NCBI GenBank assembly: GCA_035935775.1
Contig: DASYWT010000353.1
Location: forward strand, 1-15,890
Length of the DNA stretch: 15,890 nucleotides
Source of the DNA: JAICWP01 sp035935775
GTDB lineage: Bacteria > Acidobacteriota > Terriglobia > Terriglobales > Acidobacteriaceae
Direction of reading: 5' to 3'
Under the pieces are notes generated by a model, which did no database searches, was not told the origin of the DNA, and was given only the letters and a program-made list of their open reading frames with translations. Both the position numbers and the translations under genes were made by a program. Numbering within the stretch: position 1 is the stretch's first letter; the number at the start of each line of letters is the position of its first letter. Shown one piece after another: positions 1 through 8,455 of this stretch.

Positions 1-551
1 TGACCGATGCTTACGCCCAAATCCATCCCCTGCACGTCTTGCTCTCGCTGGACGTCTTTGGGGTGATGGCCTGGCAGCGGCAAGTGGACCTGGCACACAC
101 CGGGCAGGATATTCCGGCGATGGCGCTGCATTGCGATGTGCTTTCGCCCATGATTTACCCCTCCCATTTCTTCGGGATGGACGGCTACGCCCACCCGGGC
201 GACGCGCCCGAGCACTTCATCGGTGAGTCCATGGCGCGCTTTCGTCGCGACACCAAGACCACCGGCGTGGTCCTGCGTCCCTGGCTGCAGGCGTTTGCCT
301 GGCGCACCCGCACTTATTCGGCAAACTACATCATTACCCAGGTGCGGGTAGCAAAGGAGGAGGGAGGAATCGGCTTCCTCTTCTGGAATGCGCGCAACGA
401 CTATAGCAAGCCGCTGGTGGCCATGTCGGAGATGCGGGTAGGGCGCGGACGCTACTTCCGTGGGGATGAGGTGCGGGGAGCCGCTGCCGCCAAGACCGCA
501 GCCGCAAGCCCGCCAGCACCGCTTGTGGTGCCGGCCGTAGCGCAGCAATGA
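1..551 (+). CDS. Glycoside-hydrolase-like DUF4015 protein, 3' end (partial)
   Basis: The reading frame is open at the left edge (first full codon at base 3) and ends at a TGA at 549-551, so about 182 C-terminal residues are visible and the start lies outside the window. The fragment matches what I know of the C-terminal half of the DUF4015 putative glycoside hydrolase family, a TIM-barrel fold. It shows the segments VLSPMIYPSHF, then GVVLRPWLQAFAW, then GIGFLFWNARNDYS, which correspond to late barrel strands ending in family-typical Tyr-Pro, Arg-Pro-Trp-Leu-Gln and Trp-Asn clusters. The last 30 or so residues are an Ala/Pro-rich tail, probably disordered. The substrate is unknown; a polysaccharide is a family-level guess. 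Localisation cannot be judged without the N-terminus. The next gene, ilvE, is 530 bases away and is not obviously linked. Confidence 0.75.
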   Translation, partial: TDAYAQIHPLHVLLSLDVFGVMAWQRQVDLAHTGQDIPAMALHCDVLSPMIYPSHFFGMDGYAHPGDAPEHFIGESMARFRRDTKTTGVVLRPWLQAFAWRTRTYSANYIITQVRVAKEEGGIGFLFWNARNDYSKPLVAMSEMRVGRGRYFRGDEVRGAAAAKTAAASPPAPLVVPAVAQQ

Positions 552-603
552 ACCAGGCTTCTTTGCGTTGAAGCGAGCCTCGGAAACGAGGCCTAGTCCG
601 AAT

Positions 604-740
604 GTGGAAGCGTGGGAATTCAGGTCCACGCCCACACCCAGATTGCCTTCCTGATTTCCGGCTTTGGCCGCGGCGCCACCGGGGCTGAAGCCCGAATCAT
701 TTGGGACGGCATTCGCATGGCCAAGGCCCTGCGCTTCCAC
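604..740. repeat. Interspersed palindromic element, copy 1
   Basis: The element starts with GTGGAAGCGTGGG at 604-616 and ends with the exact complement of its first nine bases, CGCTTCCAC at 732-740. Inside, CGTGG...CCACG forms a weak left hairpin, and a GGGGCTGAAGCCC-type palindrome lies near 680. The same organisation recurs at 8141-8271, downstream of alaS, with the same left end and with CTGCGCTTCCACG at the right end. No protein-coding capacity is evident, so it is probably a non-autonomous dispersed repeat. The family identity was not checked against other sequence. Confidence 0.7.
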
Positions 741-768
741 GATACTGCGAACACCTCTCTGCTCGGCT

Positions 769-822
769 GCTCAGGGCAGGCTCCGGTCGACAGCCTCGCT
801 GTGCTTGGCTCAGGGCAGGCTC
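769..822. repeat. 15-base direct repeat pair
   Basis: GCTCAGGGCAGGCTC occurs exactly at 769-783 and again at 808-822, 39 bases apart. It lies just right of the palindromic element. No function is apparent. Confidence 0.65.
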
Positions 823-960
823 GCGAGGGCGCCGGGCGCCCGTTGCTCGGCACAGCCACGTACACCAGCTAATAGTTTTGTTGGTCTTTGCGTACAGATT
901 TCCGCCTCGAAACACAACTTTTTGTACGTCACCAGGGAGCGGCTCAGCTCTATCCCCGGT

Positions 961-966
961 TATAAT
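961..966 (+). promoter_or_regulatory. Possible -10 box for ilvE
   Basis: A perfect TATAAT hexamer sits 116 bases before the ilvE ATG. No convincing -35 hexamer is found 16-18 bases upstream, so the promoter is tentative. If it is used, the ilvE transcript would begin near 973 and carry a leader of about 110 bases that contains the hairpin at 1023-1060. Confidence 0.35.
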
Positions 967-1022
967 TGTCTGTACTTGAGCGGGGACATGCTTGCCCGCA
1001 ACCCGCGCCCTTCTCTGGTACA

Positions 1023-1060
1023 CCTGCTGAAATTTGCAAATTTGCGTAGGGGGCAGCAGG
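1023..1060 (+). promoter_or_regulatory. Leader hairpin with nested palindrome before ilvE
   Basis: CCTGCTG (1023-1029) pairs perfectly with CAGCAGG (1054-1060). The loop contains AAATTTGCAAATTT (1030-1043), an exact 14-base palindrome. This could be an operator for a dimeric regulator or an RNA structure in the leader. It ends 11 bases before the ribosome binding site. No U-run follows, so it is not a standard terminator. Confidence 0.45.
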
Positions 1061-1081
1061 AACAATCGTCAAGGAGTGCTC

Positions 1082-2029
1082 ATGGCCATTAAAAAGACCG
1101 CGAAGATCTGGCACAACGGAAAACTAATCGCCTGGGACGACGCCAAGCTGCACGTGATGGCGCACGTGGTGAATTACGGTTCCTCGGTGTTTGAAGGCAT
1201 CCGCTGCTACGCGCTTCCCCACGGCCCTGCCATCTTCCGGGCCCATGAGCATGCCCAGCGCCTGCTGGACTCAGCCAAGATTTACCGCATTGACGTGGAC
1301 TACACCCGCGAAGACCTGGTCGCGGCCATGCAGGAATTGATCAAAGTTAACCAGGTGTGGCCCTGCTATGTGCGGCCCATCATCCTGCGCGGCTATAGCG
1401 AAGCCGGCGTCAACCCCTTTAACTCGCCCACCGAGGTTTACATCGTCAACTACGAGTGGGGGAAATACCTGGGCAGCGACATCGAGCAGGGAGTGGACGT
1501 GTGCGTCTCCTCCTGGACGAGGATTGCGCCCAACACGCTGCCGGCGATGGCTAAGGCGGGCGCGAATTACATGAACTCGCAGCTCATCAAGATGGAAGCC
1601 ATCATGAACGGCTACGTGGAGGGAATCGCGCTCGACACCAGCGGCTTCGTGAGCGAAGGCTCGGGCGAGAACCTGTTCGTGGTGCGCCAGGGAACGCTGC
1701 TGACGGCGCCGCTGGGCAATTCGGTGCTGCCCGGCATCACCCGCGATTCGGTAATCCAACTGGCTCGCGACCTGGGAATCCCGGTGGTTGAACAGATGAT
1801 TCCGCGGGAAATGCTCTACATTGCCGACGAAGTGTTCTTCACCGGAACGGCGGCGGAAATCACGCCGGTGCGCTCCGTGGATAAGATCAGCGTGGGCAAA
1901 GGCGCCATGGGCGACATTACACGCAAAATCGCGAACGAATTCTATGGCATGCTGCGCGGCGACGTAGCCGACCGCTTCCACTGGTTTACCGGTGTGCCGG
2001 TGGGAAGCAAGCAGCCGGTGAGCGTGTAG
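1082..2029 (+). CDS. ilvE: Branched-chain amino acid aminotransferase
   Basis: This is a class IV (D-amino-acid/branched-chain) PLP aminotransferase of 315 residues, close to the usual IlvE length. It should catalyse the reversible last step of Leu, Ile and Val synthesis in the cytoplasm, using glutamate as amino donor. The PLP lysine is K158 in the MAKAGANY segment; SEGSGENLF (191-199) carries the glutamate that contacts the pyridine nitrogen, and GTAAEITPVR (255-264) is the conserved late motif. R60 in the HAQRL segment matches the phosphate-binding arginine of E. coli IlvE. The ATG at 1082 is chosen because AAGGAG at 1071-1076 is well spaced. An earlier in-frame TTG at 1034 would add 16 residues encoded by the leader hairpin and has no ribosome site. 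No other branched-chain genes are adjacent. Confidence 0.95.
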   Translation: MAIKKTAKIWHNGKLIAWDDAKLHVMAHVVNYGSSVFEGIRCYALPHGPAIFRAHEHAQRLLDSAKIYRIDVDYTREDLVAAMQELIKVNQVWPCYVRPIILRGYSEAGVNPFNSPTEVYIVNYEWGKYLGSDIEQGVDVCVSSWTRIAPNTLPAMAKAGANYMNSQLIKMEAIMNGYVEGIALDTSGFVSEGSGENLFVVRQGTLLTAPLGNSVLPGITRDSVIQLARDLGIPVVEQMIPREMLYIADEVFFTGTAAEITPVRSVDKISVGKGAMGDITRKIANEFYGMLRGDVADRFHWFTGVPVGSKQPVSV

Positions 2030-2035
2030 AAATTT

Positions 2036-2112
2036 AAGAATGAAGAATGAAGAATGAAGAATGAAGAATGAAGAATTTGTAATTCATCATTCACCATTCG
2101 TAATTCGGAATT
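2036..2112. repeat. Paired heptamer arrays (AAGAATG / ATTCNNN)
   Basis: Five exact tandem copies of AAGAATG occupy 2036-2070, followed by a partial copy. A spacer TGT (2078-2080) leads into four heptamers beginning ATTC (2082-2109), in the reverse-complement sense. Bases 2066-2077 and 2081-2092 can form a 12-base stem with one mismatch and a three-base loop. The locus lies immediately after the ilvE stop, but the AT-rich stem lacks a U-run, so terminator function is doubtful. Confidence 0.8.
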
Positions 2113-2218
2113 GCGCGGGTTCTGTTTGTACTAGGAAGGGGCGCACTCAATCGCGCCCTCTGAATCGCTAACCTCAGCCAAGTTGCATCGCAGCTGCAAT
2201 TACAATAAGGAGGTTCTT

Positions 2219-2743
2219 ATGGCAGTTCCGCAACTCTCTCTCACGAAGGAATTCGCCCTCGGTCTTCGCGACATGATGGCCGGCAGCGTGGCCCGGGAAA
2301 TGGAGACAACCAAGAAAGTGTTAGCCGCCGTTCCTGACGCCCGCAGCCGGGAGTACCGCCCCGACCCCAAGGCGCGCACCGGCTTCGAACTGGCGTGGCA
2401 CCTGGTTTCCACCGAGGTGCAGATGCTGGATGAAATCGCGGATGGCAAATTCAGCATGGAGCCGCGTTTTCAGGAACCGAAGACCGTCAGCGAGATGCTG
2501 GCCTGGTACGAGAGCAATCTGCCTCGCGCCCTGGCCCGCGTGCGCGCGCTCGATGAAAAGCACCTCACCACACCGGTGGACTTCTTAGGCGCATTCAACT
2601 ACCCGGCGGTGTTCTACCTGGGTTTTGTGACCAGCCACAGCATCCACCACCGCGGACAGCTCTCCACTTACCTGCGGCCCATGGGCTCGCGAGTTCCGTC
2701 CATGTACGGCGGCAGCGCGGACGAGGAGTGGAAGGCGGCGTAA
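2219..2743 (+). CDS. DinB-family four-helix metalloprotein
   Basis: The protein is 174 residues, the normal size for the DinB/YfiT superfamily of four-helix-bundle proteins that bind a divalent metal through three histidines. The expected ligands are visible as H61 (ELAWHLV) and H140 with H144 in the late HSIHHRGQL segment, the typical HxxxH signature. Family members include damage-inducible proteins and thiol transferases, but most have no known reaction, so none is assigned here. A perfect AAGGAGG at 2207-2213, five bases before the ATG, fixes this start and argues against the earlier in-frame start at 2183. The gene stands alone: ilvE ends 189 bases upstream, and a rho-independent terminator lies 43 bases after the stop. 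Confidence 0.88.
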   Translation: MAVPQLSLTKEFALGLRDMMAGSVAREMETTKKVLAAVPDARSREYRPDPKARTGFELAWHLVSTEVQMLDEIADGKFSMEPRFQEPKTVSEMLAWYESNLPRALARVRALDEKHLTTPVDFLGAFNYPAVFYLGFVTSHSIHHRGQLSTYLRPMGSRVPSMYGGSADEEWKAA

Positions 2744-2746
2744 ACC

Positions 2747-2900
2747 TTTCACCACCAAGGACACGAAGGAAATACAAAGGGAAAAGGGCCACTCTCTCGA
2801 GGGTGGCCTTTTCTGCTAAGTGGAAGAACCCCCTAAACTCCTCGGTCAACATTCAAACGCCAGAATTTCCTTTGTGTCCCTTCGTGACCTTTGTGGTGGA
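2747..2900. repeat. Inverted-repeat element A (CACCAC-type ends)
   Basis: Bases 2747-2781 (beginning TTTCACCACCAAGG) and the reverse complement of 2866-2900 (beginning TCCACCACAAAGG) align over about 35 bases at roughly 80% identity with one gap. Together they form a 154-base element with terminal inverted repeats and no gene inside. The terminator hairpin of the DinB gene lies within it. The outer CACCAC-purine pattern resembles the ends of element B at 4851-5210. Confidence 0.65.
2786..2814 (+). terminator. Rho-independent terminator after the DinB-family gene
   Basis: GGCCAC (2787-2792) pairs perfectly with GTGGCC (2803-2808), with a further short stem towards the loop, and TTTTCT follows directly. 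An A-rich stretch before the stem gives a U-run on the other strand too, so it may work in both directions. Confidence 0.75.
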
Positions 2901-2915
2901 TTCTTGCACGGCCAA

Positions 2916-2943
2916 TTGGACATTACCTCCGTCACCTTACATT
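2916..2943 (+). promoter_or_regulatory. Possible sigma-70-type promoter for pilT
   Basis: TTGGAC (2916-2921) and TACATT (2938-2943) are separated by 16 bases and match the consensus boxes at five and four positions. Transcription would begin near 2950 and give a leader of about 54 bases. It lies just outside element A. Confidence 0.35.
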
Positions 2944-3003
2944 CTGACTACGCCGGAGGCATGATAAGCGGGTCAATTCTCTCGCGAGGCGACCTACCGG
3001 GCC

Positions 3004-4128
3004 ATGAATATTGATGATTTGCTGCGCGTTGCCATGGAGCGCAAGGCTTCCGACTTGCACCTGAAGGTCGGCAATTACCCTCATTTGCGCATAGATGGCC
3101 TGCTGGCGCCGCTTTCCGACCAGCCGCGCGTCACCGCCGAGGAGATGCTGAACATGGCGTTCAGCATCATGTCCAGCCGCCAGAAACAGAAATTCAAAGA
3201 GAACAACGAGCTGGACATGGCCTACGGCGTGGCCGGCCTGGGACGCTTCCGTGTGAACGTGTTCCAGCAGCGCGGCAACGTGGGCGTGGTGCTGCGCGTG
3301 ATTCCCACCAAGATCCGGGCGCTCGACGAGCTTTACCTGCCTAAGATCGTGGAGCAGATTTGCGACATGCCGCGCGGCCTGGTGCTGGTGACGGGCGTGA
3401 CCGGTTCCGGTAAGTCCACCACCCTGGCCGCCATGGTGGACCGCATCAACTCGACGCGCGCGGAACACATCATCACCATCGAAGACCCCATCGAATTCCT
3501 GCACCGCGACAAGATGGGCTTCGTGAACCAGCGCGAAGTGGATGTGGATACGCCCTCGTTCGCCTCCGCGCTGCGCGCTTCACTGCGCCAGGACCCGGAC
3601 GTGATCCTGGTGGGCGAAATGCGTGATCTGGAAACCATTGCCACGGCGCTGCACGCCGCCGAAACCGGGCACATGGTGTTCTCCACCCTGCACACCCTGG
3701 ACGCGGTGGAAACCATCAACCGCATCATCGCTGTGTTTCCGCCTCCGGAGCAGAAGCAGATTCGCACCCAGCTGGCCGCCACCGTGCGGGCCGTCATCAG
3801 CCAGCGCCTGGTGCGCCGCGCCGATTCCGAGGGCCGCGTGCCCGCGGTGGAAGTAATGATTGCCACCGCTTACGTTCGCGAGTGCATTCTGTTGCCGGAA
3901 AAAACGCGCATGATACGCGAGGCGATTGCCGCCGGCACCTCGCAGTACGGCATGCAGACCTTCGACCAGTCGCTGTGGGATTTGTGCCAGCAGAACCTGA
4001 TCACCTACGAAACCGCTCTGGAAAATGCCTCCAATGCCGACGATTTCAGATTGCGCGCACAGGGCATTTCTTCCACCAGCGACATGGCCCGCAACGAAAT
4101 GCAGGCCGCGGGCTTCTCCAAGTTTTAG
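3004..4128 (+). CDS. pilT: Type IV pilus retraction ATPase PilT
   Basis: The protein is 374 residues, close to typical PilT, a hexameric cytoplasmic ATPase that disassembles pilin fibres and powers twitching motility. The N-terminal PAS-like domain (about 1-100) includes ASDLHLKVG at 15-23. The RecA-like motor shows Walker A GVTGSGKS (131-138), the Asp box TIEDPIEF (158-165), Walker B DVILVGEMRD (199-208) and the His box around GHMVFSTLHT (222-231). The C-terminal segment MIREAIAAG (303-311) followed by GMQTFDQSL is in the place of the PilT AIRNLIRE retraction motif. These features separate it from PilB. The ATG has only a weak, distant purine-rich ribosome site. No other pilus genes are adjacent, so it is an isolated copy; it could be PilT or a close PilT/PilU paralogue. 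Confidence 0.93.
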   Translation: MNIDDLLRVAMERKASDLHLKVGNYPHLRIDGLLAPLSDQPRVTAEEMLNMAFSIMSSRQKQKFKENNELDMAYGVAGLGRFRVNVFQQRGNVGVVLRVIPTKIRALDELYLPKIVEQICDMPRGLVLVTGVTGSGKSTTLAAMVDRINSTRAEHIITIEDPIEFLHRDKMGFVNQREVDVDTPSFASALRASLRQDPDVILVGEMRDLETIATALHAAETGHMVFSTLHTLDAVETINRIIAVFPPPEQKQIRTQLAATVRAVISQRLVRRADSEGRVPAVEVMIATAYVRECILLPEKTRMIREAIAAGTSQYGMQTFDQSLWDLCQQNLITYETALENASNADDFRLRAQGISSTSDMARNEMQAAGFSKF

Positions 4129-4143
4129 CTGTCCTCCGTGCAC

Positions 4144-4175
4144 AAAGGGCGCGCCGCAAGGCGCGCCTTTTTTCA
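4144..4175 (+). terminator. Strong rho-independent terminator of pilT
   Basis: GGCGCGCC (4148-4155) and GGCGCGCC (4160-4167) form a perfect 8-base all-GC stem with loop GCAA. Six T residues follow (4168-4173) and AAA precedes the stem. It starts 16 bases after the pilT stop. Confidence 0.93.
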
Positions 4176-4193
4176 TTTCGCACGATTTTGTGG

Positions 4194-4286
4194 CGCGGGC
4201 GCCCTCGCCCGCGTAGCGCCGGCATCTTGCCGGCTGTTTGGCGGGCGTCTCGCCCGCCCATCGGGCCGCCGGGACGGCGGCGCTAC
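4194..4286. repeat. Cluster of four perfect GC-rich hairpins before recX
   Basis: Four perfect stems lie in a row: CGCGGGCG/CGCCCGCG (4194-4201 and 4206-4213), GCCGGCA/TGCCGGC (4218-4224 and 4228-4234), GGCGGGCG/CGCCCGCC (4240-4247 and 4251-4258) and GCCGCC/GGCGGC (4265-4270 and 4276-4281). In addition, GTAGCGCC (4213-4220) is the exact complement of GGCGCTAC (4279-4286), so the last three stems can be enclosed in a multi-branched structure. The second hairpin recurs in reverse orientation at 8892-8908. This is probably a dispersed palindromic repeat that ends 20 bases before the recX ATG. Confidence 0.8.
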
Positions 4287-4306
4287 AGCTGCGTTACCCT
4301 TATGCC

Positions 4307-4843
4307 ATGGCTTTCTCCCGCGCCAGGAAGAAAATTGCTGACGAAGCCGCGCTCTACGAGTATGCAGTGGGCGCGCTGGGACGACGCATGCGCTCGGTGG
4401 CCGAGTTGAAGCGCCTGCTCCGGCAGCGCATAGAAAAAGGCGCGGACGGCGAAGCTCTGGTTGAGGCGGTGGTCACGCGCCTCAAGGATCAGCGCTACTT
4501 GAACGATGCGCAATATGCCAGCGCCTATTCTTCGTACCGGCGGGATAACGAGAAATTCGGCAGACTGCGCGTGATCTCCGATCTGAAGAGCCGGGGCGTG
4601 CACGGCGACGTGATACAGAAAGCGGTTTCAGGCGCCTACTCCGAAGTGAACGACGAACAACTGGCGCGCGCATTTCTGCGCCGTAAGCGTCTGCAAAAAC
4701 CCGCTGACCAGAAGCAGGCCGCGCGCATCTTCCGCACTTTGGCCCGCGCCGGTTTCACCACCAAGGTGATTGTGGCCATCCTCAAAAAGTGGGATGTAGA
4801 CGAGGAAGTGTTGAGCGCCCTGGAGAGCGAACCCACCCCTTAG
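4307..4843 (+). CDS. recX: RecX-family regulator of RecA
   Basis: The protein is 178 residues, charged and helical, in the range of RecX proteins, which bind RecA filaments and limit recombinase activity. The family's three-helix repeat pattern shows as YAVGALGRRMRSVAELKRLL (20-39), then RLKDQRYLNDAQYASAY, then FGRLRVISDLKSRGV and LARAFLRRKRL. A final helical repeat at the C-terminus includes RIFRTLARAGFT. The ATG at 4307 is chosen because the protein then begins MAFSRARKK just before the conserved part; an upstream in-frame start would read through the hairpin cluster. There is no clear Shine-Dalgarno sequence. recA is not in the window, so recX is uncoupled from it here. The gene starts soon after the pilT terminator and therefore needs its own promoter, which may overlap the palindromic repeat. 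Confidence 0.88.
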   Translation: MAFSRARKKIADEAALYEYAVGALGRRMRSVAELKRLLRQRIEKGADGEALVEAVVTRLKDQRYLNDAQYASAYSSYRRDNEKFGRLRVISDLKSRGVHGDVIQKAVSGAYSEVNDEQLARAFLRRKRLQKPADQKQAARIFRTLARAGFTTKVIVAILKKWDVDEEVLSALESEPTP

Positions 4844-4850
4844 AACCGAA

Positions 4851-5210
4851 TTTCACCACAGAGACACAGAGACGCAGAGAACCCCGAATCAATGAGGAAC
4901 GGGCCGGCGGATGCGCCTATCGCTTGTCGTTCATTCGCCTCTACGGGACTTCAAATCGCCCTGTCTCCTTTCCCGCCAGTAAACTGGCGGGCTACTCTCA
5001 CCCGGTCCCGATGGGACCGGTCGGATGGAGTTTCTATTCCCGGTATCCATCGGGGTTCTAGCCCCAGTATCCATCGGACGGTGTTTGCCTTCGCGCGGCA
5101 ATTTGAAAAAACGTGAATTCCACGGTTCCGAATTGGAACGTGAGTCGGACTCCCTGCTGTCCCACCGATGAAAGGAATTCTGGTGTTCTCGGCGTCTCGG
5201 CGGTGAAGAA
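4851..5210. repeat. Inverted-repeat element B filling the recX-alaS gap
   Basis: The left end, TTTCACCACAGAGACACAGA (4851-4870) continuing into GACGCAGAG, is matched on the opposite strand by the right end near 5176-5210, whose reverse complement reads TTCACCGCCGAGACGCCGAG. The interior has perfect hairpins CCCGCCAGT/ACTGGCGGG (4972-4991) and CCGGTCCC/GGGACCGG (5002-5020), a direct repeat TATCCATCGG (5044-5053 and 5068-5077) flanking GGGG...CCCC, and a bulged CACG-TTCC stem (5121-5142). No gene is credible in this 420-base gap. It looks like a composite non-autonomous repeat beginning seven bases after the recX stop. Confidence 0.65.
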
Positions 5211-5242
5211 CAGCACGCGGCGGTGAAAACAATATCGGATGC

Positions 5243-5248
5243 TAGAAT
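5243..5248 (+). promoter_or_regulatory. Possible -10 box for alaS
   Basis: TAGAAT is followed by ATAATTG and sits 15 bases before the alaS ATG. No good -35 box is seen. If used, transcription would start about 5-9 bases before the ATG, giving an almost leaderless mRNA, which fits the absence of any Shine-Dalgarno sequence. Confidence 0.35.
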
Positions 5249-5263
5249 AATTGTGACCATCGC

Positions 5264-8035
<2,772 letters not shown>

Positions 8036-8392
8036 GTTTTCAGTACAGGGCGAAGCCCACTGCCCACTGCTGCCCGATTCGCAGGGCTGAAGCCCTTGGG
8101 CATCAGGGCCGAGGCTTTCCTTCGAGACAATCCCCTCTCCGTGGAAGCGTGGGCCTTCAGGCCCACGGTCAAAGCACTTAGTCTTATTGGGCTTTCAGCC
8201 CCTGTGGCAGCAGGGCCAAAGCCCGTTGTCTTTGATGTTTTATTCGCAGGGCTGAAGCCCTGCGCTTCCACGCTGGTTCAAACTCTCCCAAGCAGCCGAG
8301 AGCCCCCTGAAGCCCCAATGACTCGCCTTTGGGGCTCCGCACCATGGGGCCCCCTTCCCATGTTCGGAATCCCGGAGTCCTCTGAACCCGGC
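8036..8392. other. Gene-free repeat-rich spacer after alaS
   Basis: No gene is supported here. The 20-base sequence ATTCGCAGGGCTGAAGCCCT occurs at 8077-8096 and again at 8242-8261, each holding an AGGGCT/AGCCCT hairpin. The second copy is the right part of the dispersed element at 8141-8271. Further hairpins are AGCCCCA/TGGGGCT near 8313-8338 and CATGGG/CCCATG near 8343-8361. None is followed by a U-run, so the alaS terminator remains unidentified. Confidence 0.6.
8141..8271. repeat. Interspersed palindromic element, copy 2
   Basis: It begins GTGGAAGCGTGGG (8141-8153) and ends CGCTTCCAC (8263-8271), the exact complement of its first nine bases. The left hairpin CGTGGGCC/GGCCCACG (8148-8155 and 8160-8167) and the right hairpin CGCAGGGCT/AGCCCTGCG (8245-8253 and 8256-8264) are perfect. 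Copy 1, at 604-740, has the same ends with decayed internal hairpins. The two copies are 131 and 137 bases long. Confidence 0.75.
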
Positions 8393-8421
8393 TGGACTTA
8401 GCTCGGCAAACGTTGTATATA
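8393..8421 (+). promoter_or_regulatory. Possible promoter of the STAS-like gene
   Basis: TGGACT (8393-8398) and TATATA (8416-8421) are separated by exactly 17 bases, which suits a sigma-70-type promoter and would start transcription near 8428, about 28 bases before the ATG. Confidence 0.5.
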
Positions 8422-8455
8422 CCCTGAATTCCGGGCCCGTGCTGGGGAGGCCAAA

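Larger units (their letters stand above)
552..960. other. Gene-free spacer with palindromic repeat DNA
   Basis: No convincing gene is seen between the DUF4015 stop and the ilvE leader; the overlapping short frames on both strands have no recognisable domain and lie across repeat DNA. The spacer holds the GTGGAAGCG-ended element (604-740) and a 15-base direct repeat, GCTCAGGGCAGGCTC, at 769-783 and 808-822. Bases about 870-960 are relatively AT-rich and lead into the ilvE promoter region. No terminator for the upstream gene was recognised. Confidence 0.6.

Noticed and set aside
612..1092. Overlapping short frames in the 552-1081 spacer
   Set aside because: They cross a palindromic repeat in several frames at once and have no domain or ribosome site; only the short ilvE leader frame was kept, as a speculative finding.
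1271..1981. Long minus-strand frame of 236 codons opposite ilvE
   Set aside because: It is the antisense shadow of a well-supported gene, with His/Arg-rich low-information sequence and no motif or ribosome site.
2961..3014. 17-codon frame with GGAGG directly before its ATG, overlapping the pilT start
   Set aside because: The purine tract is only one base from the ATG, too close to work as a ribosome site, and the peptide has no notable features; translational coupling to pilT is not supported.
4213..4286. Cloverleaf-like fold considered as a tRNA
   Set aside because: There is no T-loop consensus, no anticodon-arm geometry and no CCA; the stems are repeat palindromes.
8083..8096. AGGGCT/AGCCCT hairpin considered as the alaS terminator
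   Set aside because: It is followed by TGGG rather than a T-run, and the same hairpin is part of the dispersed repeat at 8242-8261.
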